Source: Paenibacillus woosongensis (lineage in GTDB: Bacteria; Bacillota; Bacilli; Paenibacillales; Paenibacillaceae). From it: DNA of 64,000 bases. This document shows, piece by piece, positions 44,805 through 54,088 of the stretch. Positions within the stretch are counted from its first letter, which is position 1. The number at the start of each line of letters is the position of its first letter. Made by a program: the position numbers and the translations under genes. The stretch lies in NCBI RefSeq assembly GCF_009725165.1, contig NZ_WNZW01000008.1:167385-231384 (forward strand). The letters run 5' to 3'. The notes beneath the pieces are model-generated. The model was not told the origin of the DNA. It ran no database searches and worked only from the letters and a program-made list of their open reading frames with translations.

Positions 44805-44932
44805 CTCATGTTTATCTTAAATCCGCCTGCTATTCTTAGCGCTCTGCAAAATATAGGGGAATTACTATCCCCTCTCATCATAATTAAGAAAAATCAACTT
44901 GCAAAGCTTTAAATCGGATAACAGACCAGCTT

Positions 44933-46219
44933 CTATAACGAGCCCAAAATAAAATAGAGCAGGAAGAAGAAGGCGATGAGGTACATTGCCATCGATACTT
45001 CCGACCGGCGGCCCGTCACCCACTTCACGATCGGGTAGGCGATGAAACCAAACGCAATCCCGTTCGCAATGCTGAAGGACAAGGGCATAACGGCCAGCAT
45101 CATGTAAGCCGGGAAGGCTTCAGTGAAATCGTCAAAAGGAACTTCCTTAATCGACATAATCATCAGGCAGCCTACGATAATCAGCACCGGCGCAATCGCA
45201 CTGTTCGGGATGACTTTGAACAAAGGCACCAGGAACAGCGCGGGGATGAACAACAACCCGGCGGTTAGAGAGGTAAGTCCGGTTCTTCCGCCGGAGGCGA
45301 TGCCGGTCGCGCCTTCTGCCGCTGTCGTCATCGGACTGCAGCCGAGCAGCCCTGCGCTGATGACGGAGAATGAATTGGCTTGAAACGATTTTCTGAATTT
45401 TGACTTATTCGGAAGCATGCCGAGCTGCGCCCCCATGTTCTGGAAAATAATGACCATCGATAACGAGAACACCGCTGTCCAAAACTGGAAGCTGCCCACT
45501 CCGCTGAAATCCAAAGCCAGAAACAGCTCGCCGTAACCGCCAAAAGAAATGCTGAAGTCCCGCAGGACCGAGAAATCCACGATGCCCAATGCGGCACCCA
45601 TGCCGGTTCCCGCCAGGATTGTGATCAGGAAGTTCCCCTTGACGTTCCGTAAAAATAACGGCAGTGCAATGACCAGCGTTAGTACCGTCGTAAGCGCGTG
45701 CGGTTCGCTCAAATTCGCCAGGGTGACAAAGGTGCTTTCACTAGCAACGATCAATCCGCCGTTTTTCAGTCCCAAGAAGGCAATAAAAAATCCGATCCCT
45801 GCCGTCATCGCATGAACCATCGACTTCGGAATCGACCGCGATAAATAATCCGCCCACTTCGTCACCGTCGTAATCATGAATACAAGCCCGGCAACGAATA
45901 CCGCTGCGAGCGCCTGCTGCCAGGTTAACCCCAAAGAAAAGACAAGAGTAAATACAAAAAACGCATTATCCCCCATGCCGGGAACAAGAATCAGGGGCGA
46001 GTTGGCCCATAGCGCCATCAGCATACAGCCGAGGAAGGAGCAGATCACCGTCACGATCGTGGCTGCTTCATAAGGCATCCCTACCATGCTCAAAATAGCG
46101 CCGTTCACGGCAATAATATAAGCGACGGTCATAAAGGTAGTTAATCCTGCCACCATTTCAGTACGTATCGTCGTTTTTTCCTCTTGCAGATGAAACCATC
46201 TTTCTAATCTGCGATCCAA
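44933..46219 (-). CDS. NCS2/AzgA-type purine base permease (PbuG/PbuO-like)
   Basis: A 428-residue membrane permease with about 13 transmembrane segments. AzgA-family signatures are VAGLTTFMTVAYIIAVNG, GMGDNAFFVFTLVFSLGLTWQQAL and PMTTAAEGATGIASGGRTGLTSL. Homologues carry hypoxanthine, guanine or adenine. The TTG at 46219 has AAAGAGG 8 bases upstream. A terminator-like hairpin separates it from nupQ, so it is expressed by readthrough and perhaps its own promoter. It completes a purine-salvage set with deoB and nupNOPQ. Confidence 0.85.
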   Translation of the reverse strand: MDRRLERWFHLQEEKTTIRTEMVAGLTTFMTVAYIIAVNGAILSMVGMPYEAATIVTVICSFLGCMLMALWANSPLILVPGMGDNAFFVFTLVFSLGLTWQQALAAVFVAGLVFMITTVTKWADYLSRSIPKSMVHAMTAGIGFFIAFLGLKNGGLIVASESTFVTLANLSEPHALTTVLTLVIALPLFLRNVKGNFLITILAGTGMGAALGIVDFSVLRDFSISFGGYGELFLALDFSGVGSFQFWTAVFSLSMVIIFQNMGAQLGMLPNKSKFRKSFQANSFSVISAGLLGCSPMTTAAEGATGIASGGRTGLTSLTAGLLFIPALFLVPLFKVIPNSAIAPVLIIVGCLMIMSIKEVPFDDFTEAFPAYMMLAVMPLSFSIANGIAFGFIAYPIVKWVTGRRSEVSMAMYLIAFFFLLYFILGSL

Positions 46220-46259
46220 TTTGAACACCTCTTTATTCAGCACTGCCATCCATTTAAAA

Positions 46260-46290
46260 AGGGCTGGACGTCTACACCGGCTCCAGCCCT
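46260..46290 (-). terminator. Terminator-like hairpin between nupQ and the NCS2 permease gene
   Basis: On the minus strand AGGGCTGGA pairs with TCCAGCCCT and TTTTT follows. It ends the nup unit, with readthrough or an independent promoter serving the permease gene downstream. Confidence 0.7.
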
Positions 46291-46326
46291 CATTGCTCTA
46301 TGATGCCCGGCTATATGCCGCGGCGG

Positions 46327-47280
46327 CTATCGTTTCCCTACCTCGTAAGGCTCTCCTAGCGCCTTCGGTGCCCGTGCCTTGCCTACCGCGCCAATCAAGA
46401 CGAGCATAGTCAGGACATACGGCAGCATATAGAAAAATTCATTCGGAATACGGGCGGCAAATTCGAAGATCTGCAGCTGATCCTTGATGGCTTGAGCCAA
46501 GCCGAAGAACAAGGAAGCCAGCATAGCCCCGATCGGATTCCATTTGCCGAAAATAACCGCTGCGAGCGCAATATAACCTTGTCCTGAAATCGTGTTGAAT
46601 GCAAAGTTGCCGTTCGAGGTCAGGACGATTGTAGCTCCGCCCAGCGCTGCAATCGATCCGCTGAGAATAACAGCCATGTACCGCATCCGGTTGACTTTGA
46701 CCCCTACTGTATCCGCGGCGCCCGGATGCTCTCCGACAGCACGCAGCCTTAGTCCGATAGCGGTTCTATAGATTACAAAGTAAATGACGATGACGAGCGC
46801 AATCGCAATATACGTCGTCGGATAGTTGTTGAAAAATGCATTCCCAAGGAACGGAATATCGCCTAGCAACGGCACTTTATATTTATGAAATACCGTCGTC
46901 AGCAGCGGACTTTCCGCCGAGCCTTCAAAAATCAGCTTCACCAGAAAGAACGTCGAGCTTGCCGCGAGAATGTTAATAACGACCCCGCTGACCACCTGGT
47001 TCGCCTTGAATCTGATCGTGGCGATGGCATGGATACTGGAGAAAATCGCTGTGAAGACAAAGGCCCCGATAATGCCCAGCCACGGGGACAGCTTGCCCAG
47101 TCCCGCCGTCTCTGCATAATATGCAATGACCGCCGAGAAGAAGGCCCCGGACACCATGAAACCCTCAAGACCAATGTTAATGACGCCCGAACGCTCGGAA
47201 ATGAGCCCGCCGAGGGCGGCAAAGATAAAGGCTGTGGAGAATACGAGCGTCCCATTTATGAGATTGCTGATAATGTCCAT
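46327..47280 (-). CDS. nupQ: Nucleoside ABC transporter permease NupQ (YufQ-like)
   Basis: A 317-residue permease of the BMP-type nucleoside ABC transporter (branched-chain amino acid permease superfamily). It has about eight to nine transmembrane helices. Family motifs are GGLISERSGVINIGLEGFM, KANQVVSGVVINI and GEHPGAADTVGVKVNRMRYMAV. It pairs with NupP. A GTG at 47283 and the ATG at 47280 overlap the stop of nupP closely; the ATG has AAGGTG upstream. Confidence 0.9.
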   Translation of the reverse strand: MDIISNLINGTLVFSTAFIFAALGGLISERSGVINIGLEGFMVSGAFFSAVIAYYAETAGLGKLSPWLGIIGAFVFTAIFSSIHAIATIRFKANQVVSGVVINILAASSTFFLVKLIFEGSAESPLLTTVFHKYKVPLLGDIPFLGNAFFNNYPTTYIAIALVIVIYFVIYRTAIGLRLRAVGEHPGAADTVGVKVNRMRYMAVILSGSIAALGGATIVLTSNGNFAFNTISGQGYIALAAVIFGKWNPIGAMLASLFFGLAQAIKDQLQIFEFAARIPNEFFYMLPYVLTMLVLIGAVGKARAPKALGEPYEVGKR

Positions 47281-47283
47281 CAC

Positions 47284-48354
47284 TTACACCTTCTTCTTCA
47301 TTTTATGGAATAGCGGACGGAAGAAGAGCCTCACAATGCCGGGTGCGGCAACGAAAAAGATAATGAAGCCGATGACCATCCGAATGATCTCGCCCGGCAC
47401 TTCCGCGCCAAAGCTCATGCCTTGCGAACCGTAGGTCAGCGCCCCAATCAGCATCCCGGAAAGGAGCACGCCGAGCGCCGAATTTCCGCCAAGCAGAGCA
47501 ACCGCGATACCGTCAAAACCAAGTCCCGAGGTCACCGAGTTAATGGCGATGTATTTAAATACGCCCAGTACCTCAAACGTACCGACCAGACCTCCGAATA
47601 CGCCGGAAATAAACATCGTGCGTACCATGACTTTCGACACCTTCATCCCCGCATATTCGGCTGCATCAGGACTAAGCCCGACCGCACGAAGCTCGTAACC
47701 CCATTTCGTCCTGTTCAGATAAATGGCGTAGAAAATGACGGCAAGAATCGTAAGCAGGAATCCCCAGTGAATACGGGCGCCGCCCATAAGCTCGGACAGC
47801 CAGCCGATCTGAATGCTCGCAGATTCCTGAATCATCGCGGAACGCTGCGTTCCTGCCTGCGGCATGAAGTACCGAATAAGATAATGACTCAGGTACAGTG
47901 CTATGAAGTTGAACATAATGCTGGTAATAACCTCATTAATGCCTCGCTTCGCCTTAATATACCCTACAAGCGCCCCCCACAACCCTCCAAGGATAGCGCC
48001 AAAAATAACGGCGACAATGGCATGAAACGGTGCCGGCAGGCTCAGCTTCGTGCCTACAAGGAGCGCACCGACGGAGCCCATGATGATCTGTCCGTCAACC
48101 CCGATATTAAACAGGCCGGCGCGAAAGGCGATACCTACCGCCAGACCACACATGACGAGAGGAACGATCGAACGCAGCGCTTCCCCGAAGTCATAGCTGC
48201 TGCCGAATATTTTAATCACCAAGGATTCGTAAGCGAGCAGGGGATCATATCCGCCGATCAGCATGATCAGCGCTCCCAATAATAGTCCGATAACAATAGA
48301 GACAACAGGAATAACAGCAGATTCACGCCTGAAAATACTCATTAATTTATCCAT
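47284..48354 (-). CDS. nupP: Nucleoside ABC transporter permease NupP (YufP-like)
   Basis: A 356-residue permease of the same family, with GLAVGIAFRAGLFNIGVDGQIIMG, AKRGINEVITSIMFNFIALYLSHYLIR and AVGLSPDAAEYAGMKVSKVM. The ATG at 48354 (MDKLMSIFRRES) overlaps the stop of the ATPase gene by 8 bases and follows AAGGAG by 9. Together with NupQ it forms the heterodimeric channel. Confidence 0.9.
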   Translation of the reverse strand: MDKLMSIFRRESAVIPVVSIVIGLLLGALIMLIGGYDPLLAYESLVIKIFGSSYDFGEALRSIVPLVMCGLAVGIAFRAGLFNIGVDGQIIMGSVGALLVGTKLSLPAPFHAIVAVIFGAILGGLWGALVGYIKAKRGINEVITSIMFNFIALYLSHYLIRYFMPQAGTQRSAMIQESASIQIGWLSELMGGARIHWGFLLTILAVIFYAIYLNRTKWGYELRAVGLSPDAAEYAGMKVSKVMVRTMFISGVFGGLVGTFEVLGVFKYIAINSVTSGLGFDGIAVALLGGNSALGVLLSGMLIGALTYGSQGMSFGAEVPGEIIRMVIGFIIFFVAAPGIVRLFFRPLFHKMKKKV

Positions 48355-49882
48355 GTGTGCCATCTCCTTCATGCTTGCCTGCCATCATCAACCCAAGCTG
48401 CTGATCATTCGTCGATTCCGGTGTTGTCTCGCCTACGATCTGTCCTCCGAACAGAACGAGAATGCGGTCGGATACATTCAGAATCTCCTCCAGCTCAAAG
48501 GAAATGAGCAGCACAGCTTTTCCTTGGTCACGCTGGGCAATAAGCTGCTTGTGCACAAACTCGATCGCGCCGACGTCAAGTCCCCGCGTAGGCTGAGCTG
48601 CAATAAGAACTTGCGGTTTCTTGTCGATTTCACGGGCAATGATGACCTTCTGCTGGTTCCCTCCAGACATGGAGCGAACCTTGGTATCAATGCTTGGCGT
48701 TCTTACGTCAAACTCCTTGACGAGGCGTTCAGCCATCTTATCCCTCGCCTGCTCGTTAATGAAGCCGCGCCGGTTAAGCTCCGGATGGTCATACGTTTGC
48801 AAAATTATATTTTCACTGACTGTAAAGTCCAGAACGAGTCCATGTTTATGCCGGTCCTGCGGAATGTGGGACAATCCGCTTTCCGAGATGACGCGCGGGG
48901 ATTGGTTCGTTACGTTTTGGCCTTGAAGCAGAACTTCCCCAGATCTAATGTTGCGCATACCTGTGATCGCTTCGATCAGTTCGGTCTGGCCGTTGCCGTC
49001 AACCCCGGCGATACCGACGATCTCTCCTGCGCGCACGGAGAAGGACAGTCCGTCGACCGCATTTTTTCCTTGTCCGCCTTCTACGACTAAATCCTTAACC
49101 TCGAGCAATACATCCCCAGGCTTGGCAGCCTGTTTCTCCGTCTTGAAATTAACCGCTTTCCCTACCATTTTTTCCGCCAGTTCCTGCGGATTCGTCTTGG
49201 CGACTTCCACGCTTTCAATGACCTTGCCCCGGCGAATAATCGTGCAAGTGTCGGCAATTTCCATGATTTCCTTCAATTTGTGCGTAATCAATACAATCGA
49301 TTTGCCTTCGGCAACCAGACGTCTCATAATTTCCAGCAGCTCGCTGATCTCTTGAGGCGTGAGTACAGCGGTCGGCTCGTCAAAGATAAGAATGTCGGCT
49401 CCCCGGTAAAGCGTCTTGATGATCTCTACCCGCTGCTGCATGCCCACGCTGATCGATTCGATCGTAGCCATGGGATCGACATCCAGCTTATATTGCTCGG
49501 ATAGCTTTTTAACCTGTGCGCTGGCCCCTTTTATGTCGATCTTCATCCCCTTCTTCGGCTCCATCCCGAGAATGATGTTCTCAGTTACCGTAAAAGGCTC
49601 AACCAATTTAAAATGCTGATGCACCATCCCGATGCCCAGATCAATCGCTTTATTCGGGCTATCGATCACTTCCTTCTGCCCGTTGACGAGGATTTCGCCT
49701 TCATCCGGCTGGTATAATCCGAATACGATGCTCATGAGCGTCGACTTACCCGCACCATTCTCGCCGAGCAAAGCGTGGATTTCGCCGCGCTTCAATTGAA
49801 AACTGATTGAATCGTTGGCCACTACTCCCGGGAATCTCTTCGTGATTCCTCTCAGCTCTAGCGCAATGTCTGCCTTAGTCAA
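48347..49882 (-). CDS. nupO: Nucleoside ABC transporter ATP-binding protein NupO (YufO-like)
   Basis: A 511-residue protein with two ABC domains, as in sugar and BMP-type nucleoside importers. Domain 1: GENGAGKST, SVGMQQRVEI and ILIFDEPTAVLTPQE. Domain 2: degenerate Walker A GVDGNGQTE, signature MSGGNQQKVI and VLIAAQPTRGLDV. The degenerate second site is normal for this family. The TTG at 49882 follows GGAGGGG by 6 bases and gives the usual length of about 510. Confidence 0.92.
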   Translation of the reverse strand: MTKADIALELRGITKRFPGVVANDSISFQLKRGEIHALLGENGAGKSTLMSIVFGLYQPDEGEILVNGQKEVIDSPNKAIDLGIGMVHQHFKLVEPFTVTENIILGMEPKKGMKIDIKGASAQVKKLSEQYKLDVDPMATIESISVGMQQRVEIIKTLYRGADILIFDEPTAVLTPQEISELLEIMRRLVAEGKSIVLITHKLKEIMEIADTCTIIRRGKVIESVEVAKTNPQELAEKMVGKAVNFKTEKQAAKPGDVLLEVKDLVVEGGQGKNAVDGLSFSVRAGEIVGIAGVDGNGQTELIEAITGMRNIRSGEVLLQGQNVTNQSPRVISESGLSHIPQDRHKHGLVLDFTVSENIILQTYDHPELNRRGFINEQARDKMAERLVKEFDVRTPSIDTKVRSMSGGNQQKVIIAREIDKKPQVLIAAQPTRGLDVGAIEFVHKQLIAQRDQGKAVLLISFELEEILNVSDRILVLFGGQIVGETTPESTNDQQLGLMMAGKHEGDGTHG

Positions 49883-49906
49883 AGTAGACCCCTCCATCAA
49901 AGTTTC

Positions 49907-49937
49907 CGTCCCCTATCACACCAGGTGACAGGGGACG
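49907..49937 (-). other. Intercistronic hairpin between nupN and nupO
   Basis: CGTCCCCT pairs with AGGGGACG (and TCAC with GGTGA within). No T-run follows; it is probably a stabilising or processing hairpin that keeps binding protein in excess of the ATPase. This role is inferred. Confidence 0.5.
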
Positions 49938-49944
49938 AAATTAA

Positions 49945-50988
49945 TTATTGTTCAGGTACAACAATTTCACCGTTAATGATTTTCTGACGATACTCTTCGA
50001 CCTTAGCCAATACTTCTGGAGCTACGTTTTTGCTGGAGGTCGCTGCGATATCCACACCGTTCTCCTTCAGACCCATCAGCGTAACCTGGCCTGCCGGGAA
50101 GCTGCCTTCGGCCAAGCTCTTGGAAATTTGATAAACGGCTTCATCCACTTTTTTCACCATGGAAGTGAGGGTTACATCATCGCCGAAAATGAGGGATTGG
50201 TCTTTATCGACTCCGATCACCCATACTTTGCCGCCCTTGCTGTTGCGTTCTTTCGCTTCGTTAAATACGCCGTTGCCCGTTAAGCCCGCAGCGTGGAAAA
50301 TGATATCGGCACCATCGTTGTAAATCGTTGAAGCGGCCGATTTACCCATATCTACCCGGTTAAATAAGCCCGTGTAGTTCACGATCAATTTGGCATCCGG
50401 ATTTACAGCTTTGATCCCTTCACGGAAACCGACTTCAAAGCGTTTGATCACAGGAATCTCCATGCCGCCGACAAAGCCGATTTTGTTCGTCTTCGTAGTA
50501 AGGCCTGCGATAACCCCGACAAGGAAAGAACCTTCCTGCTCCTTGAAGGATACCGAAGCGACGTTAGGCAGAACCAGATCGGAGTCTACAATTCCGAAGT
50601 TGGAATTCGGGTTCTCGTTAGCCAGCTGAGTCACCGCATCCGCTAGCGTATAGGCAGTAGCCCATGTCAGGTCATAGTTAGCTTTCACGAATTGATTCAA
50701 GTTCGGTACGACATCGGCATCAGTTTTAGGCTCGAGGTATTTAACTTCGAAGCCGTAGTCCTTTTTCAGTTGTTGAAGAGCTTCCCAGGCGCTTTGGTTA
50801 AATGATTTATCATTGACGCTGCCAAGGTCAGTAACCATACCTATTTTCAGTTTCTTTATATTTTGCTGATTGCCGGATGGGGCGTTCCCCGCTCCAGTGT
50901 TCGGATTTGCCGCTTTTTGCCCGCATGCCGTGAGCACCAGCATAAATACGAGCAGCAGTGGCAGTACTGTCTTCATTGTCTTTTTCAT
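49945..50988 (-). CDS. nupN: BMP-family nucleoside-binding lipoprotein (NupN/YufN-like)
   Basis: A 347-residue lipoprotein (lipobox LTAC) of the basic membrane protein family, now known as nucleoside-binding proteins of ABC importers. Typical blocks: KIGMVTDLGSVNDKSFNQSAWEAL, GIVDSDL, VGFVGGMEIPVIKRFEVGFREGI and NDGADIIFHAAGLTGNGVF. It is followed by the nupOPQ genes and preceded by deoB, so imported nucleosides would enter the pentose-phosphate and purine-base route. Confidence 0.9.
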   Translation of the reverse strand: MKKTMKTVLPLLLVFMLVLTACGQKAANPNTGAGNAPSGNQQNIKKLKIGMVTDLGSVNDKSFNQSAWEALQQLKKDYGFEVKYLEPKTDADVVPNLNQFVKANYDLTWATAYTLADAVTQLANENPNSNFGIVDSDLVLPNVASVSFKEQEGSFLVGVIAGLTTKTNKIGFVGGMEIPVIKRFEVGFREGIKAVNPDAKLIVNYTGLFNRVDMGKSAASTIYNDGADIIFHAAGLTGNGVFNEAKERNSKGGKVWVIGVDKDQSLIFGDDVTLTSMVKKVDEAVYQISKSLAEGSFPAGQVTLMGLKENGVDIAATSSKNVAPEVLAKVEEYRQKIINGEIVVPEQ

Positions 50989-51040
50989 TGTTGATTCCTC
51001 CCTAATGTAATTTGCCTTTGAATTCCTGTCTAAATGATTG

Positions 51041-52231
51041 CTAGTCTTGGCTGCACGTCAGCTGCCTCAAGAAGCTTTCCCCGAGCTCCGGCTTACCCAC
51101 CCCGAAGTTGTCGGCAATTGTAGCCGCCAGATCCGCAAAGGTACTTCTCGTTCCGATCGATGAGGCCTGATCCGCAAGTGCAGGGTTGTAAATCAGAATC
51201 GGGACATATTCCCGGGTATGGTCGGTACCCGGACTTGTTGGGTCATTCCCGTGATCGGCTGTAATGATAAGCAAATCTCTTTCCCCCGTCCGCTTCATTA
51301 ACTCTGGAATATACTGGTCCAATTCTTCTAGGCAGACGGCATAACCTGCAGGGTCGCGACGATGCCCGTACAGGGAATCAAAATCCACCAAATTCGTAAA
51401 CAACAAACCCTTAAACGAACGCTCCAAAAGCCGGATTGTTGTTTCAATACCGTGCAGATTATTCTTTGTTGGGAAAGACTCCTTTATTCCTTGTCCTGTA
51501 AATATATCATAAATTTTACCAACAGAGATAACATCATAATTTTCTGCCTGCAAATGGTCTAACACGGTGCTTCCAAACGGGGCCAGGGCATAATCGTGCC
51601 GGTTTGGTGTCCGTACAAAGGCCCCTGGTTGCCCGACATAGGGCCTTGCTATAATGCGGCCAACCACGTATGGATCATGAAGCGTCAATTCACGGGCGAT
51701 CTCGCAAGCACGATACAGCTCCTCTAGGGGAATCACGTCCTCATGCGCCGCGATTTGAAAGACGCTGTCGGCAGAGGTATATACGATCCAGGAGCCTGTC
51801 CGCATCTGCTCCTCTCCATATTCATCGAGAATTTCCGTGCCCGAGGCCGGCTTGTTACCGATGACCTTACGCCCGGTCATCTCCTCGAATTTGCCGACGA
51901 GCTCCGCCGGGAAGCCGTTCGGATAAACCTGAAACGGCACCTCCACCTTCAGCCCCATTAGCTCCCAATGCCCGGTCATCGTATCTTTACCGACGGAGAC
52001 TTCCGCCATTTTCCCATAGCTCGCTAGCGGCTTATCTGCCGGCGGAACTGCGGAAAGCGGAGCGATATTCCCGAGGCCAAGCGCAGCAAGATTGGGCAAT
52101 TGAATCCCAGGAACCCGCTCGCAAATGTGGCCGAGCGTATGGCTCCCTTCATCCCCGAAGGCCGGAGCATCAGGCAATTCGCCGATTCCTACGCTATCCA
52201 TGACTATGACGCATATTCGTTCGAAATTCAT
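51041..52231 (-). CDS. deoB: Phosphopentomutase
   Basis: A 396-residue enzyme of the alkaline phosphatase superfamily that converts (deoxy)ribose-1-phosphate to the 5-phosphate. Metal ligands are in [15 protein letters not shown] and [24 protein letters not shown]; the catalytic Thr lies in [13 protein letters not shown]. It would process the sugar phosphate made by DeoD. First gene of the nucleoside operon. Its upstream sequence reads CGGGGTTAA, which shares GGGGTTAA with the deoD upstream region. Confidence 0.96.
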   Translation of the reverse strand: MNFERICVIVMDSVGIGELPDAPAFGDEGSHTLGHICERVPGIQLPNLAALGLGNIAPLSAVPPADKPLASYGKMAEVSVGKDTMTGHWELMGLKVEVPFQVYPNGFPAELVGKFEEMTGRKVIGNKPASGTEILDEYGEEQMRTGSWIVYTSADSVFQIAAHEDVIPLEELYRACEIARELTLHDPYVVGRIIARPYVGQPGAFVRTPNRHDYALAPFGSTVLDHLQAENYDVISVGKIYDIFTGQGIKESFPTKNNLHGIETTIRLLERSFKGLLFTNLVDFDSLYGHRRDPAGYAVCLEELDQYIPELMKRTGERDLLIITADHGNDPTSPGTDHTREYVPILIYNPALADQASSIGTRSTFADLAATIADNFGVGKPELGESFLRQLTCSQD

Positions 52232-52369
52232 ACTTTAACCCCGTTTCTGTAAATGGAAAATGCCGCTATGCAATGTTTTCTGCAAATCATGATACAATAA
52301 TCGGTAGGGCTGCTTTACAATCTCATAACCAGGCTGTTCATACAACGAAACTGAAAGGAAGTAGAAATC

Positions 52370-53086
52370 ATGATTGATAACCTCTCAGACATTCACATTT
52401 TTTCCGGCATGCCCGAAGAGGATTTACAATATATATTTCCGTTTCTCAAGGAGAGGCAATTTAAGAAAAACCATATTCTAATGTTTGAGAATGACGAAAG
52501 CGATGAGATCTACCTCCTTCGCTCAGGCATGGTTAAAATTTATCGCATGTACGAGGGAAAAGAAGTGGTCCTTAGCATTACGATGCCCGGCGATATTATC
52601 GGCGAGGTTGAGTCCCTGTCGAATAGTTATCATCGAATTTCATCGATCGAAGCACTGGAGAATGTCTCGGTCTGGCAAATTTCAGGCCAGGACTTCATGC
52701 ACATCGTCGATAAATATCCCATCGTCTTTCGAAACGCTTACAAAATTCTTGTAGAGCGAACCCGGATGCTCAATCGCATGATCCGCTACTTGACCTTCTA
52801 TGATGTCCGCGGCAAAGTCGCTAACATCATCATGGATCTTTATTATAATTTTGGGACGATCGAAGAAAGCGTTTACAAGATAAACCTGAAAATTAATCAG
52901 TCCCTAATAGCCAATATGATCGGCATCACCAGGGAATCAATCTCCAAAACCTTAGGTGATTTCCAAGCCGAAGGACTCATCGATATTCGTGATAAGCATC
53001 TATACCTCCTTGATATGAAACTGTTAGAATCCATTTGTCATGAGACGGAAGAGTTCCCTACGCTCCGCAAGTGGTATAACAATTAG
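52370..53086 (+). CDS. Crp/Fnr-family transcriptional regulator
   Basis: A 238-residue regulator: an N-terminal cyclic-nucleotide-binding beta-roll (about 8-120; LLRSGMVKIYRMYEGKEVVLSITMPGDIIGEVE) and a C-terminal winged helix (about 150-225) with the HTH INQSLIANMIGITRESISKTLGDFQAEGLI. There are no N-terminal Cys ligands for an Fnr iron-sulfur cluster. The beta-roll lacks the R-S cAMP-contact motif, so cAMP is not an obvious ligand. It lies between the divergent deoB operon and deoD, making it the likely controller of nucleoside salvage. AAAGGAAG precedes the ATG. Confidence 0.85.
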   Translation: MIDNLSDIHIFSGMPEEDLQYIFPFLKERQFKKNHILMFENDESDEIYLLRSGMVKIYRMYEGKEVVLSITMPGDIIGEVESLSNSYHRISSIEALENVSVWQISGQDFMHIVDKYPIVFRNAYKILVERTRMLNRMIRYLTFYDVRGKVANIIMDLYYNFGTIEESVYKINLKINQSLIANMIGITRESISKTLGDFQAEGLIDIRDKHLYLLDMKLLESICHETEEFPTLRKWYNN

Positions 53087-53131
53087 GCGGCCTAGTGCTC
53101 TCAATATAACAAATGACAGCGCTTCACTTCC

Positions 53132-53183
53132 GTTAACGGCGTAACGATAATTTTGTTAACCAATTCACAGAGATGGGGTTAAC
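53132..53183 (+). promoter_or_regulatory. Three GTTAAC palindromes at an exact 23 bp period
   Basis: GTTAAC occurs at 53132-53137, 53155-53160 and 53178-53183. The last lies in the 12-base palindrome GGGGTTAACCCC (53175-53186). The array sits directly upstream of the likely deoD promoter, roughly in phase with two helical turns. It is a candidate operator for the adjacent Crp/Fnr-family protein or another regulator. Confidence 0.55.
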
Positions 53184-53203
53184 CCCTTAACAGTTCCCGC
53201 AGC

Positions 53204-53231
53204 TTGCACTGTGCTATGCTTTTCATGTAAT
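53204..53231 (+). promoter_or_regulatory. Sigma-A-like promoter candidate for deoD
   Basis: TTGCAC (53204-53209), a 16-base spacer, TGTAAT (53226-53231), 41 bases before the deoD ATG. A weaker alternative with TATGCT as -10 overlaps it. Confidence 0.4.
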
Positions 53232-53272
53232 GTAGCAACAGGCACAATATAACTAAGCTGGAGGGATTTTAC

Positions 53273-53977
53273 ATGAGCTTTCACATCGAAGCCAAAGTTG
53301 GCGAAATTGCAGAATCCGTCTTACTGCCAGGCGACCCGCTGCGCGCGAAATATATTGCCGAGACTTTCCTGGAAGATGCCGTCTGTTACAATCAGGTTCG
53401 CGGCATGCTGGGTTTCACAGGCACCTATAAAGGCAAGCGCGTATCGATTCAGGGGACCGGTATGGGGATGCCTTCCGCTTCCATCTACATCCATGAATTG
53501 ATTAACGACTACGGCGCCAAGCATCTCGTGCGAATCGGCACATGCGGGGCGATTCAACCGGACGTGAACATCCGCGATGTCATTATCGCTCAAGCCGCGG
53601 CCACCAATTCCGCGATTATTCGCAACCAGTTCCCTGGATACGATTTCCCGCAAATCGGAAACTTTGATTCTATTAAAGCCGCTTATGAAATCGGTGTCAG
53701 CAAAGGGCTGAATCTGCGCGTCGGCAACGTCCTTTCCTCCGACCTGTTCTATACGGACAACAGTGATGAATTCAGCAAGCTTGGCAAGCACGGCGTATTG
53801 GCCGTGGAGATGGAGACAGCAGGGCTGTACTTCCTCGCCAGCAAATTCGGCGTAAAAGGCTTAAGCCTCCTTACGGTGAGCGACCACATTCTGACCGGCG
53901 AGCAAACTACGGCTCAAGAGAGACAAACCACGTTCAACGACATGATTGAGGTTGCTCTGGAGACCGTAGTAAAATAA
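53273..53977 (+). CDS. deoD: Purine nucleoside phosphorylase (DeoD type)
   Basis: A 234-residue enzyme of the hexameric NP-I family. It splits purine nucleosides with phosphate to give the free base and (deoxy)ribose-1-phosphate. Motifs: [28 protein letters not shown] (phosphate site), IRIGTCGA-type [21 protein letters not shown] and [10 protein letters not shown] (catalytic Asp). GGAGGG precedes the ATG. With deoB, the nup importer and the base permease it completes a purine-salvage set. Confidence 0.96.
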   Translation: MSFHIEAKVGEIAESVLLPGDPLRAKYIAETFLEDAVCYNQVRGMLGFTGTYKGKRVSIQGTGMGMPSASIYIHELINDYGAKHLVRIGTCGAIQPDVNIRDVIIAQAAATNSAIIRNQFPGYDFPQIGNFDSIKAAYEIGVSKGLNLRVGNVLSSDLFYTDNSDEFSKLGKHGVLAVEMETAGLYFLASKFGVKGLSLLTVSDHILTGEQTTAQERQTTFNDMIEVALETVVK

Positions 53978-54026
53978 GCTCACGGCTATCACATTTGATG
54001 AAGTAGCACCCGTTACAAACAACATG

Positions 54027-54076
54027 AGGACTACCTGGCAAGCAGAGTGGGTACTGCTGCGGGGTAGTCCTTTTTA
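54027..54076 (+). terminator. Intrinsic terminator after deoD
   Basis: AGGACTACC (54027-54035) pairs with GGTAGTCCT (54063-54071), with an inner AGCAG/CTGCT stem, followed by TTTTT. Confidence 0.85.
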
Positions 54077-54088
54077 AAAGTTGATTTT

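Noticed and set aside
47422..48282. 286-codon plus-strand frame opposite nupP
   Set aside because: Antisense shadow in a conserved permease gene.
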